Positions 49,301-59,700 of a stretch of DNA of 64,000 bases are shown here, one piece after another. A program made the translations under genes and the position numbers. Source of the stretch: Luidia sarsii (Eukaryota; Echinodermata; Asteroidea; Paxillosida; Luidiidae); NCBI GenBank assembly GCA_949987565.1, contig OX465105.1, positions 18,465,159 to 18,529,158 on the forward strand, read 5' to 3'. The notes below the pieces were generated by a model. The model ran no database searches and had not been told where the DNA came from. It was given only the letters and a program-made list of their open reading frames with translations. Within the stretch, counting starts at the first letter, position 1, and each line of letters opens with the position of its first letter.

Positions 49301-50340
49301 CCATCGATTTTTTATGTAGACAGTAGCAATTGCAGGGCTTGACCTAGTCCGAGTAACTTGGACCCGACAAGTCACCCTTTTTTGAGATTTTGAGATTCAG
49401 GTGACTGTAGGTCACTACACTACAGTCACCCGAATCTCAAAATTTCAAAATTCGATCAAAAAGGGTGACTTGTCGGGTCCAAGTTACTCGGACTAGGCTC
49501 GACCTTAGCACTAGCCCGATGGTCATTGTCTAGTACAAGTACTACTCCTAGTACTAGTAGAAACAGCTGCGGGCTAGTAAAATGACCCACTTTGCTAGCC
49601 TGGCGGACTAGTAAAAAAGTAGACAGTGGTGTGGCGGCAAAAAACAATGCGGGCGGGGATGAGAAAGTAGAAACTATAATTTTGTTTTATTTGATCTAGT
49701 GATAACCTTGTGTTAAATTCAATATTATTAAATTATATAGGGTTATTCAAACTTGCTGCTGGCTAGCAAAAAAACTCAATTTACTAGCCCGGTGGGCTAG
49801 TTTAAAAAAAAATTATGCGCGAGGCTTGCATTGTCTAGCACAACCACTTGCCGAAAAAATTGGACTTAATACTATTAGTATTACTAGTTAGTACTTGACA
49901 GTTTTCCCCCAAATCATGATTTTTGTGGAGCGTATGTGTGGCGCACATGGAGGATTCATAGTGAAGTGCACGTTTTGAACACAGACGCGGTAACAGGTCA
50001 AATTGTATGCGAGACAACTTGTACCCAGGGCCAACATTACATCACAAAAATTGAAGAAAATCATGATTTTGGGGAAAACAAAGTAAATTTGGCAAGTTTA
50101 TTTCATTAAAGTGAGTAAAAATAGAAGCATATTCATTCCCCCAGAAAGCACTAGACCAAACTGTTTTTTTCTTTCTGTGTTTGAGAACGGTCCTGCTAGG
50201 ATCGAAATGTCAGGTCCTCCTTGTTTTTGATTATGTAGTATGGGTCCCTTTGAGTATTCCCTACATACTGTAGTGATTCCACCGTACAAGATTCCACCAT
50301 AGAAACCCATCATGCTTTCTTTTTTCTCCTGTACACAGGC
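46340..50340. other. SMG6-DEPDC5 intergenic region
   Basis: No coding exon recognised. Contains a foldback pair (47070-47180), a poly-C tract (47468-47482), a CATTGGTCGAGG repeat (47882-48200), a long palindrome (49343-49497) and CTAGCCCG repeats. The DEPDC5 promoter should be here but is not located. Confidence 0.5.
49343..49497. repeat. Long palindrome
   Basis: CCTAGTCCGAGTAACTTGG ... at left and CCAAGTTACTCGGACTAGG at right, arms of about 70 bases with few mismatches around a short spacer; embedded in the CTAGCCCG repeat. Confidence 0.85.
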
Positions 50341-50467
50341 AGCAATTGAGACAAGATGACCCTAACTTGACCCCGACTACAGAGTAGTGGACGATGAGGT
50401 CGTCTTCTTCCGCCGAACTCGGTACGAGTTTCTGACCTGGCGAGTTTTAGATGGATCCCGAGACACC
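50341..50467 (+). promoter_or_regulatory. DEPDC5 5' leader with short uORFs
   Basis: The exon probably begins at the acceptor-like site at 50339. An in-frame stop (TAA, 50363) precedes the DEPDC5 ATG. Upstream ATGs at 50356 (4 codons), 50392 and 50451; the last encodes MDPETP and its TGA overlaps the main start as ATGA. Confidence 0.45.
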
Positions 50468-52120
50468 ATGAAGTTGTGGGTCCACCAGAAAAGTTTCAGT
50501 GGTAAGAATGACTCACGAGTCTGCCTGCCGTTTCAATTTTTTTTCAGCTGTTGGACCCTGACTTGTAAGACCTGGCCACAGGAGTTCAGGGATCGCATAA
50601 CGTGGATGAAGCTTCTTATTATTTTACTAGTTTTAAACATTGTTTCCAAACTTACTGAGGGAATCAATTCTAATGGGGGAAGGTCAGAGTAAAATTGACT
50701 GGACCGGGACTTGAACCTGAGACCTCTTGATTTGTGTACCAGCGCTCTTACCATCTGAGCTATTATTGAAAATTCATGTGTGAAAAACTTTAAAATAATA
50801 ACATGATCTCAAAATTTAGTGGGCCTGACGTTTTGATCCTAGCAGGACCTTTCTCTGCCTTCTCTACGAAAAAGGTCCTGCTAGGATCGAAACGTTAGGC
50901 CCACTAAATTTTGAGATTTGCATTTTGGTAATTTTAGTCAGTAAGCAGTTTGCAACATTTTTGTATATCATGATAACACGATGTTTGCATCTAGGAGAAT
51001 TGTAATTCGATGAGGGTTTGCCCTGCTCGACGTAATAAGCACTGAATGCCCAGGGCTTTGCCTGATGCCTGATTAAACAAATTCAGGCAACTCGGGCGGA
51101 ATTCTATCCCACGACTCCTGCTTTCTGGGCATTCAGTGCTTATCGCGTCAGGTAGGGCAAACCCTTATCGAAAAACTGTATTCACTTTGTGTGATCCCCG
51201 AACTGCTGAAGCCAGGTTTACAACAATCGGTTGAATAAAACTGGGGTTGTGATCCCTGGAGATATACGGCAGTTAATGGTTAAATTGCTTCTGACTGGTG
51301 CCCCCACCCATGTGGTTGACTACATGTGGTTGACTATTTGGGAAGGCCACCATCTAAGGGCTGGATAGCTCAGACGGTAAGAACGCTGGTATGTTAAGTC
51401 AGAGGTTTTGGGTTCAAGTCCCTGTCCAGTCAAAGTTCCTTTGCTATTTTTCACAATTTCTTTTGATACCTTTCCCAGTTAGCTTTCCTTTCCATTGTTT
51501 GTTTGATAACTATTTAAAAAAATGATAGAATTCATTCAAAACTCAAAATTCAATGAGGTTTTTGCCCTTGCTCGACGTGATAAACACTGAATGCTCAGTG
51601 CTTTTCCCGGTGCCTGATAAAAATATTTCAGGCAGCTCGGGCGGAATTGGAACCCGCGACTCCCGAATTCTAGTACGGACGTCTTAAACACTGACCACTG
51701 AGCTGGTCGAGGTCGTGTGGTGGATTAGAATAATCTATAGCGGCGGGTACCGCGTTGCAGTATAGATATGTCATGATGTTTGCGTCGAGGAGAATGTAAT
51801 CCAATGAGGTTTTGCTGTTGCTCGACGTTATAAACAGTAAACACTGAAAATTGTTGCACAGAGAGTTGCAGCAATACAGTTATGTAACATCTGATATTAC
51901 ATCTATTTGATTATTTATTGATTTTCTTTGTGGATTTTTCAAAGAAATGTCCAACAATTTCTGTGCTATTTTCACAACGTACTTCCTCATTGAAATTTAT
52001 CAGAAAGACTGGACTTCCACTTTGATTTACAGAAGAGGAACTCCTCCTCAATCCCAAGGAGTTTCCTGGGATTCAAGTTGGAGACATCCTTGAGATTTAC
52101 CACCCGGACGAGAACAACAG
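50468..52120 (+). CDS. DEPDC5: DEPDC5 (GATOR1 subunit), first two coding exons
   Basis: DEPDC5 is the GATOR1 subunit that inhibits mTORC1 on lysosomes when amino acids are low. Exon 50468-50501 (MKLWVHQKSFS) joins in phase to 52033-52120 (EEELLLNPKEFPGIQVGDIL, then EIYHPDENN), with GTAAGA and GTCAGA donors. This matches the DEPDC5 N terminus ([20 protein letters not shown], then AHPND). The ATG has a fair Kozak context (ACACCATGA). I found no further exons on the plus strand up to 64000, so the next intron is at least 11.8 kb, or the assembly or gene is broken here. The BEN-domain gene on the other strand lies in that interval. Confidence 0.8.
50800..50975. repeat. Foldback element, long-armed copy
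   Basis: Inverted arms TTTAGTGGGCCTGACG and CGTTAGGCCCACTAAA around AAAGGTCCTGC, ending in GCAGTTTGCAACATTTTTG; in DEPDC5 intron 1 of the coding part. Confidence 0.75.
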
Positions 52121-54559
52121 GTCAGAGAAATACACTCAGGCAGACAGATTTTCGATTTTCTTTCACTTTTGGTTTTAATTTCGAACTTTATCTCAATGTG
52201 AGAGTAGCAATCTGTACAAGAAATTATACTCTTAAGCTGTGCTTATTCCCACTGGACCCTTTTTTGTGTCAAACTACCTCTGGCTTTGCTTTGAATCCAG
52301 TGGGAACGAAAGGTAAACTAACCTCCCTAAACTAACCGAGCATGTGGGTAACATTTCAATGGGTAAATCTTCCCGGCGTCCGCACTTGGACTTTCGACTC
52401 GGGTAAACTAACCGAGACGATCGGTAAAACTAACCAACTCAGGACTGGCACATACGAAAATGCTTCTTTCTTTATAATTGCTCATGCTGATGGGCGTCGT
52501 TGCACATAAATGTAAATGTTGTACTCGAACTTCCAGCCAAGTTTTAGAATATTTATAAAGTACTGTAATTTCTGATGAATAAGCAAAGGAGAAAATAATG
52601 TTGTGGTGGGAGAAAACGAGCTGTACACGGCAGTGTACTGTATACGTGTACATGTCCATGTACAGGTACATGTACATGTACATGCATGTACATGTACTGT
52701 AGGTACACAAATACTTTGTTACCCCGCGCCCGCACAAGTCTTGCATACAGTAACGTAAACTAAATACAGCACTGTCACATGTGCAGTAGCGCACTTTATC
52801 GTCTCAGCATTTCGATCGTTGAGCTCGGCTGCTTTTGGTCTGTATGTAACGTCACATGCTCACAGGGGGAATTGTTTGGGGCGGGCGAACAAGGACTTTT
52901 TTCAATGTTTTTGGGCGAAATTAGGTGCTAACAAAATTTTTAACAATTAATCCTGTATTGATTATATTGTGAACAATACCTTAGAAGATTTTTTAGCTCC
53001 TTTTCAAATCCTATTTCTGTAGACCGTTAAGACTAGTTCATACGTTAAGATTAGTCTCAGCCTTTGGTAGGAATTAACTCCGGGGCCTCATTTCATGGAG
53101 CTGCGTAAATGTGAACACCTACTAAGTATGAAGACCATAGCTGCCAACCATTCCTAATTTTGAGGAGCCATTCCTCTTTTTGGGGGGTAAAACTGTATCA
53201 CTTTTTACAAGCCTCTGGAGAAAGGTCCTGCTAGGATCGAAACATCTGGCCCATTACATTTTGAGACTTTTTACAAGCTTGTGAGAACAGATTCTGATTT
53301 TTGGGTTGGAAATACACGTATGTATTCCTACATGTATGTATAGTTTGCTCTGTGATTCCTCTTTTTTTAATTGAAGTATTCCTAATGTCCTTTATGGTAT
53401 GTTGGCAGCTATGGAAAACTAATCCCTGGCTTATGTAAACAAGAATACCGATCATATTTTAAGTGATGCTTACTGGGTTTGACTTAAATGTCGGTGCTTT
53501 GAGTGAAATAATTATATACATGTGTACTCAGCACTTTGGGTGGTAACCTGATTTTTATTAAGCAAAACATTTCATGCTAAAGCAAATTAAAGTGGGTCTG
53601 AAATTGGCATCAGGACTCAGTGTCTACCGGTATCTCTGTGGTTGCCTGCTCCAACTTTTAATGTCCATATCTTTACATTTGCTGATGAAAAACTTCATTT
53701 TGTTCATCTAAAAACTTAACTAAAAGGAGGTTTTGTTGTATAAATCCCTGATCGTGATTTTATAGCCCCGTGTGACTCACTTTTTCAGAGCCTATTACAT
53801 AATATGCACAGCTCTGGCTAAGTTGCTGGGGAAAAAAACCACATTAAAACATTAACAAACAAAAACTATAGGCCTAACAGTCAGAAATATTTTTCAAAAA
53901 TTTCAAATAAATGTTTTGATTTGTTTGATAATATCTTAAATAGTCACTAATAGTCAATTATAATGATAATGCCCATCTACCCTACAAGAAAATCCCAAAT
54001 TTGTTGCCATGCAGTGTTTCATAAACATTCAGATTTTTTGCATTGGTTTTGATTCTGGGTGACCGTATACTTACTAATTGCTGGAGAAATCCTACACACA
54101 TTAAGAGGAATGACTCTCTATTAAGGCAACGTCTTCAATCCTTTGCAATTAAGTTTTCGTATAAAGGCACGGAATCTAATTGAACACCCTTTGAAATGTT
54201 ATATTAAAGAGTATGATTTCACATTGTGGTTTTCAAAGTGAATACTCTGCATTGAATAAAACCTACATCACTATCTTTACAAATTTATGTTTTGGCACAA
54301 AACCCTCTGCCTCAATCCTTCGCAATCCTCCGATGTGAGTTTGTGCATGAGGTACATGTACAATGTAACCCTGTCTTCGAAAAATGCACTTACCGGTATT
54401 CAGACTTGTGTTAACCGTACAAATATATGGACAAAAGAACACAACATCTGTGACCAAATGTAATGTAATCCCAGTGCCCATAGTGTAAAGATCATAGAAA
54501 AATAAGGAATTGTTGATAAAATTTACAAGCACATAGAATAATATCAATTTTAAAAGTAT

Positions 54560-54775
54560 TTTTGAAATGAGTGCAAAAACATTCAGCTGACAAAAATAAT
54601 AGGCCTATTATGGGTAGTTTAAAACCATAACAAAAAAATGCACGCAAAAATGTTCAGCAGACAAATATAATATTAGTTTAAAACCGTGAAAAAAAAAGGC
54701 ACGCAAAAACGTTCAGCTGACAAAAATGATTTAATCAAAAATAATATCAATTACTTAAAAAAAAATGCACGCAGC
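54560..54775 (+). repeat. Tandem repeat, AT-rich
   Basis: About four imperfect units of 50-70 bases containing GCACGCAAAAACGTTCAGC and GACAAAAATAATA. Confidence 0.65.
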
Positions 54776-54834
54776 ACAAAACCATTCTATCAATCTATTG
54801 TACAGGATTCAACTTGAACAGTGACTCAATTGTG

Positions 54835-55280
54835 GCAGGTGGCTACTAAAAGTAAAAATGGAGTCGGGCCGCTTTAAACAATGTCGTCAGTGGCTCTACT
54901 GGCCACCAAACTACATGTATTGCATGGCAAAATGCAGCCTGTAGACTATAGCTTGACTGTAGCCTTGGTACCAGTAGGCCGTAGCCACTAAAATGGCATC
55001 AGGCCACCTGAAACCACTGGGTCCGTGGATCTATTGGCCAGTGGCCACCAAAAAAATGCATGGCAAAGTGCAGCCTACAGACTGTAGGTTGACTTAAGCA
55101 GTGGCCACTAAAGATGGCATCAGGCCACCTGAAACCATGGGGTCACTGGCTCTGCTGGCCACCAAATTATTACATGTCAAAATGTAGCCCTGTGGACAGT
55201 ACCTTGATTTAAACTGGCCTGAATTTCAGTGGCCATTAAAAATGGCCTGAGAGTATGGGGTTAGCGGCCTGGGTGGCCAC
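54835..55280 (+). repeat. Tandem repeat, about 110-bp period
   Basis: Four diverged units with GTGGCCACTAAA, GGCATCAGGCCACCTGAAAC and GGCAAAATGCAGCC blocks. Confidence 0.7.
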
Positions 55281-56289
55281 ATAAAGATCCCAAGAGAGAG
55301 ATGTACTGTACACGTAATGTAGCCTACAGTATAGTGTCACAGTGCAAAACAACCTTTTTTGTAGGTTTTGTGGTCACCGAAAGAGGTACTGTACATGTAT
55401 GTGGCCTTCAGGGAATAGAGGTATGTGGTGTTAAACTATAATATCACACTAGTATTTACACAAACGTAGATAATTTCTTAGAAATAATTTGCGGGATTGT
55501 CCCAATAAAACCTCTCCTATTCTTAACATAATCTCATTCATAATCCCTGTAGAAAAGACTGCTTCCCTGAAGTTCAAACGCGTCTGAAAAATTGCTCATT
55601 AATTTACTTTGTTTTATAGCATTGTGTTGCAATTTGTTTTTTCCTGAAGCCTGCACAATGTGTTTCTGAGGTAACATTGGTTATCTTCAAAACTTTATAA
55701 CCCGCGTTGTCAAAAAACGTGTTGTTCAGTCGAACAAGATTGTAAAAGGTAAAAAAAAAATTGCTATCTCCATAAACTCTTGAAACAGTGGGGCTGCATT
55801 GTCCCAAAGAGTTGATAGGAGGTTTTTGTAAGCCTGTGAGGAAATTAAATTCATTATTAATAATTTGTACTTATATATTTTTAAAATGGCACATATTTTC
55901 AGTTTATAGTGCTGCTGCTGTTAAAAGTAATCCCTGTCAAAAAGATTTTATACATGTAAGTCAACCTGATGGAATCCGCAATATAGCGGTGAATTTCTCC
56001 ACTTGAATGGCATCGCAAAATGCTAAAACTAAACAAAACACTGTACAGGTGCTGTAAAGATCACCACAGATACATGTATGTGCATAAAAATATTCAAACC
56101 ATTACTTTGCTATGCAAATCTTTCCCCTAAAATATTCCTTCATGATTTTATTTCAGTAAAAATTGGTGAAAAACCTTTTCAGACTTTTTATCACTAAGCA
56201 GCATTTAAAAACCTCTGAGTTGAACACATTTCATAGTACCGGTATGTGGCACATAGTGTGTGATCCGGTGAAGCCGTCATTGTGTAACA

Positions 56290-56780
56290 ATGATGACATT
56301 TTCATTTTGTCAATTTTGTGACATTGCCACCCTGTCAGTGAGTGACATTATGCCATCAGCCAATGACACTGCCACACTGTTAGTGTTAGTGAATCACCTT
56401 GTAATTTTGTCAATTTCGTGACATTGCCACCCTGTCAGCGAGTTACATTACATGTATGCCATCAGCCAATGACACTACCACACTGTTTTAGTGAATGACC
56501 TTGTCACATTGTCACATTGTCACTGATATTGTCATGTTTTCATTGAATGACACTGACATGCAGTCAATAAGTCACACTGTCAAGTTGTCAGCAAGTGACG
56601 TTCTGAAGCAGTCGGTGGGTGACTTTGTCAATTTATCATTCTGTCAGTTAGCGACATTGTCAAGCTGTCAGTGGGTAACATTGTCACGCTGTCAGCGGGT
56701 GACGTGGTCATTTTGTCAGTGGGTGACATCGTCATGCTGTCAGCAGATGTCATTGCCATGCTGTCAGTGGGTGACAAGTG
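56290..56780 (+). repeat. Degenerate GTGACATTGTCA minisatellite
   Basis: Many units of about 21-24 bases, e.g. GTCAGTGGGTGACATTGTCA, ending just before the BEN-gene stop codon; probably the 3' UTR of that gene. Confidence 0.75.
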
Positions 56781-56797
56781 ACGGTGACTACCAAGTG

Positions 56798-59700
56798 TTA
56801 AACGGCGCCAGCCTCCGTCACCATTTCACTGGTGTCACATTTGGCCAGCCTTGAGTTGCGCTTGCGTTTGCGAATGGTGCCCCTGACGTCTACCAGTTTC
56901 TGGTTCATGGTCTGCGTGATCTGATAGGGCTGAACATCTGGGAACTGGTGACTGACGAATTCTAGATACAGAGGAGAACAAAAATAGAATCTTTGTAAAG
57001 CTTTGTAAAGTCGGCTTGCATGTCATGCGGAGGGGAATACTATCCACAGCAACCACTGGCCAACTAGAATTCTTCCACAGTGAATTGAAACCAGATTTTT
57101 TTTTTCGCTCCATGTTACATCTCACTGGCCCAGTGGAAAGCCTTTTAGTGAGGAAGCACATACAGGTATTTGTCAGGCATTAAAAAGGGGGTTTAGACCC
57201 AGAGGTCTGCAGTGCAAGAAGCGGCTAAGGTCGAACTCACCTAGGATGGCCTGGACCTTGGCCTGGTTGAGGGCCGGCCTGGCCGGTGAGGTCAGGGCGC
57301 CACGGCCGGTGGCCCGCTCCCCACGGACGCAGCTGGCCACCATCTCCTCACGGCTGAAGATCATGGGCATCAGGCTGCGGGTCAGCAGTGTGTAGCTCCA
57401 GCCCTTGCGAAAGGCAATGGTGCTGAGTTTCTCGGCATCGATGAAGACACCACTGTCTGCGATCAGCTCCACCTCCCTGGGGTGAGAGGGGCTCGAAGCC
57501 TGTCATGGGGGGGGGGGGGGGGACAACAAAAAATTGCAAACCAAAGATCTCTTCTTTTTTTCAGTTTCTTTCTGCCCCAAAAAGAAGATGAGACAAAATG
57601 AGATGAAATCAGATGAGTTTAGATGTGGATCTGTGCTTCCAAATCCTCCCATAGAAAATAACCAGAGATTGTTATTGTTTTTTTTACTTTATATTAGTCA
57701 GTCAGTCAGTCAGTCAGTCAGTCAGTCAGTCAGTCAGTCAGTCAGTCAGTCAGTCAGTCAGTCAGTCAGTCAGTCAGTCAGTCAGTCAGTCAGTCAGTCA
57801 GTCAGTCAGTCAGTCAGTCAGTCAGTCAGTCAGTCAGTCAGTCAGTCAGTCAGTCAGTCAGTCAGTCAGTCAGTCAGTCAGTCAGTCAGTCAGTCAGTCA
57901 GTCAGTCAGTCAGTCAGTCAGTCAGTCAGTCAGTCACTCAGTCAGATAGACATCCAGTCAGACAGGCAGTCAGCTAGCCTGTCACTGTCAGTCAGTCAGT
58001 AAGTCAGTCAATCAGTCAGTCAGTCAGTCAGTCAGTCAGTCAGTCAGTCAGTCAGTCAGTCAGTCAGTCAGTCAGTCAGTCAGTCAGTCAGTCAGTCAGT
58101 CAGTCAGTCAGTCAGTCAGTCAGTCAGTCAGATAGCCAGCCAGTCAGTCAGCCAGTCAGTTATGTAGCTAATTAGTTGTTAATTAATGGGCCATCAGGTG
58201 ACTGTGGCATTAAAGCATCCCGATGTCGTTTACAAGAGGCATTGTTCTTCTGGTAGGTGGGACACCGTACCTTGGTGTATCCACTGTAGTCCTGGGGTAC
58301 CTCATCAGCCACTGGACCCTTAGTCATGCCGTTGTCTAATTGGCTCTCCCTGTCCACCTGATATGCGCTCGCTGCCCGATTGATGCCGTCGTAATCAGCG
58401 TAAACGTCACCACCTTCCCAAAGATCAGAACACGAAAACAGAAACAGATTGAGACGCGCACAAGGCAAAGAAGATGTAATTCGATGAGCAAACAGTATAA
58501 TTTGCACCGTATGCTCAGTGCTTTGCCTGATTGCCTGCTGAACAAAAATATACAGGGATGTACATGTAAGACTTCCGGAAATTTCCGGATTTCCGGATTT
58601 CCGGAAATGGCGTGATTTTTTTTTGGATTTCCGGAAATGTTGTGATTATGTTTTTTTTTTTTACTTCTCAAACTGCTCAATTTCATCTGTCAAAACTCTG
58701 AAAACTTAAGGGCGCCTGCACCCCTGCCGTGAATCTTGCAATCGCATCTCTCGGACGCGTAAGTGCTCACTCGCAGTCGCACAATTGATTGGCCGTCGGT
58801 AATTTTCAGGAAATTACTTTGTCGGTCACTTGAATACGGGCAGTTCAGGCAGAATTCAAAACTCCAACTCCACTGTGTTTTGCAAACCACTTGGCCATCG
58901 AGCTTGTTGACAATGGGTGGAGGATTCTAGGAAGAATGTGCCAAAAAAAATTCACATGGAAAGAGTATCTGTGTTTGTGTGAGAGCGCCCTCTGGATTTT
59001 TCACCTGTCACCATCTGCCCTTCCCCATCACTCTCCATTCCGTTCACGGAGCTCTGGCGTTCCAGGTGGCGGGACGGTTGCCAAGACAACTCGTGGCTGC
59101 ATCTCTCGCAGATGTAGTTTTTGGGGATGCTTTCTGGGACGGGCACGCCAAAGCTTTTCAGCGTCATCCTGAGTGTTCTCTCCAGTTCCTTGATGTCTGC
59201 GAGGCAAACCGATTGATGCAGGTTTCTCTAATTGAAGTGACTTATCTGATATTCTTCCAAAGACGCCTTAAAACTCTCTGTCTGAATCATAATCTGTATC
59301 CCCTTTGTCTCTCTCAAAAGTCCATTGAGGTCCTTTGTTTGTAGACATGTTGGGTCCTCCGAATTTGGAGCACTGTTGGTATTGCTAAAAAGCCACACAG
59401 ATGTCTGATTGTGCCAGATTTGAGTTTGAACCATTTGTTTGCACACAGTGTACTCTTACTGAGGTACATTTATTTATTGTTCCCGATTGTTTGGCGAGTT
59501 TTGAAAATGGCATACAATTCAAATTTCAAAACCCCTGTGTTGCAGTCATGGGATCTGAACAGGACTGAAAACTGAAAAAGGCCCTGAAATTCGTTTGGAT
59601 ATAAGAAATGACACGCAGATCCCGGACCCTCATCCTAAGGGCGTTCCCAGGAGCCTGGCTTCCAGACTTACCCAGCATGTCCTTGAGCCTCTGCCTCAGC

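Larger units (their letters stand above)
52121..56797. other. DEPDC5 intron / intergenic, repeat-rich
   Basis: No exon recognised on either strand. Contains MITE-related sequence (52290-52440), GTACATGTAC repeats (52620-52700), a dispersed repeat (52755-53030) and tandem arrays at 54560-54770 and 54835-55280. Confidence 0.45.

Noticed and set aside
57534..57977. Reading frame of repeated SQSV on the plus strand
   Set aside because: Translation of the (GTCA)n microsatellite; no stop codon can occur in that repeat.
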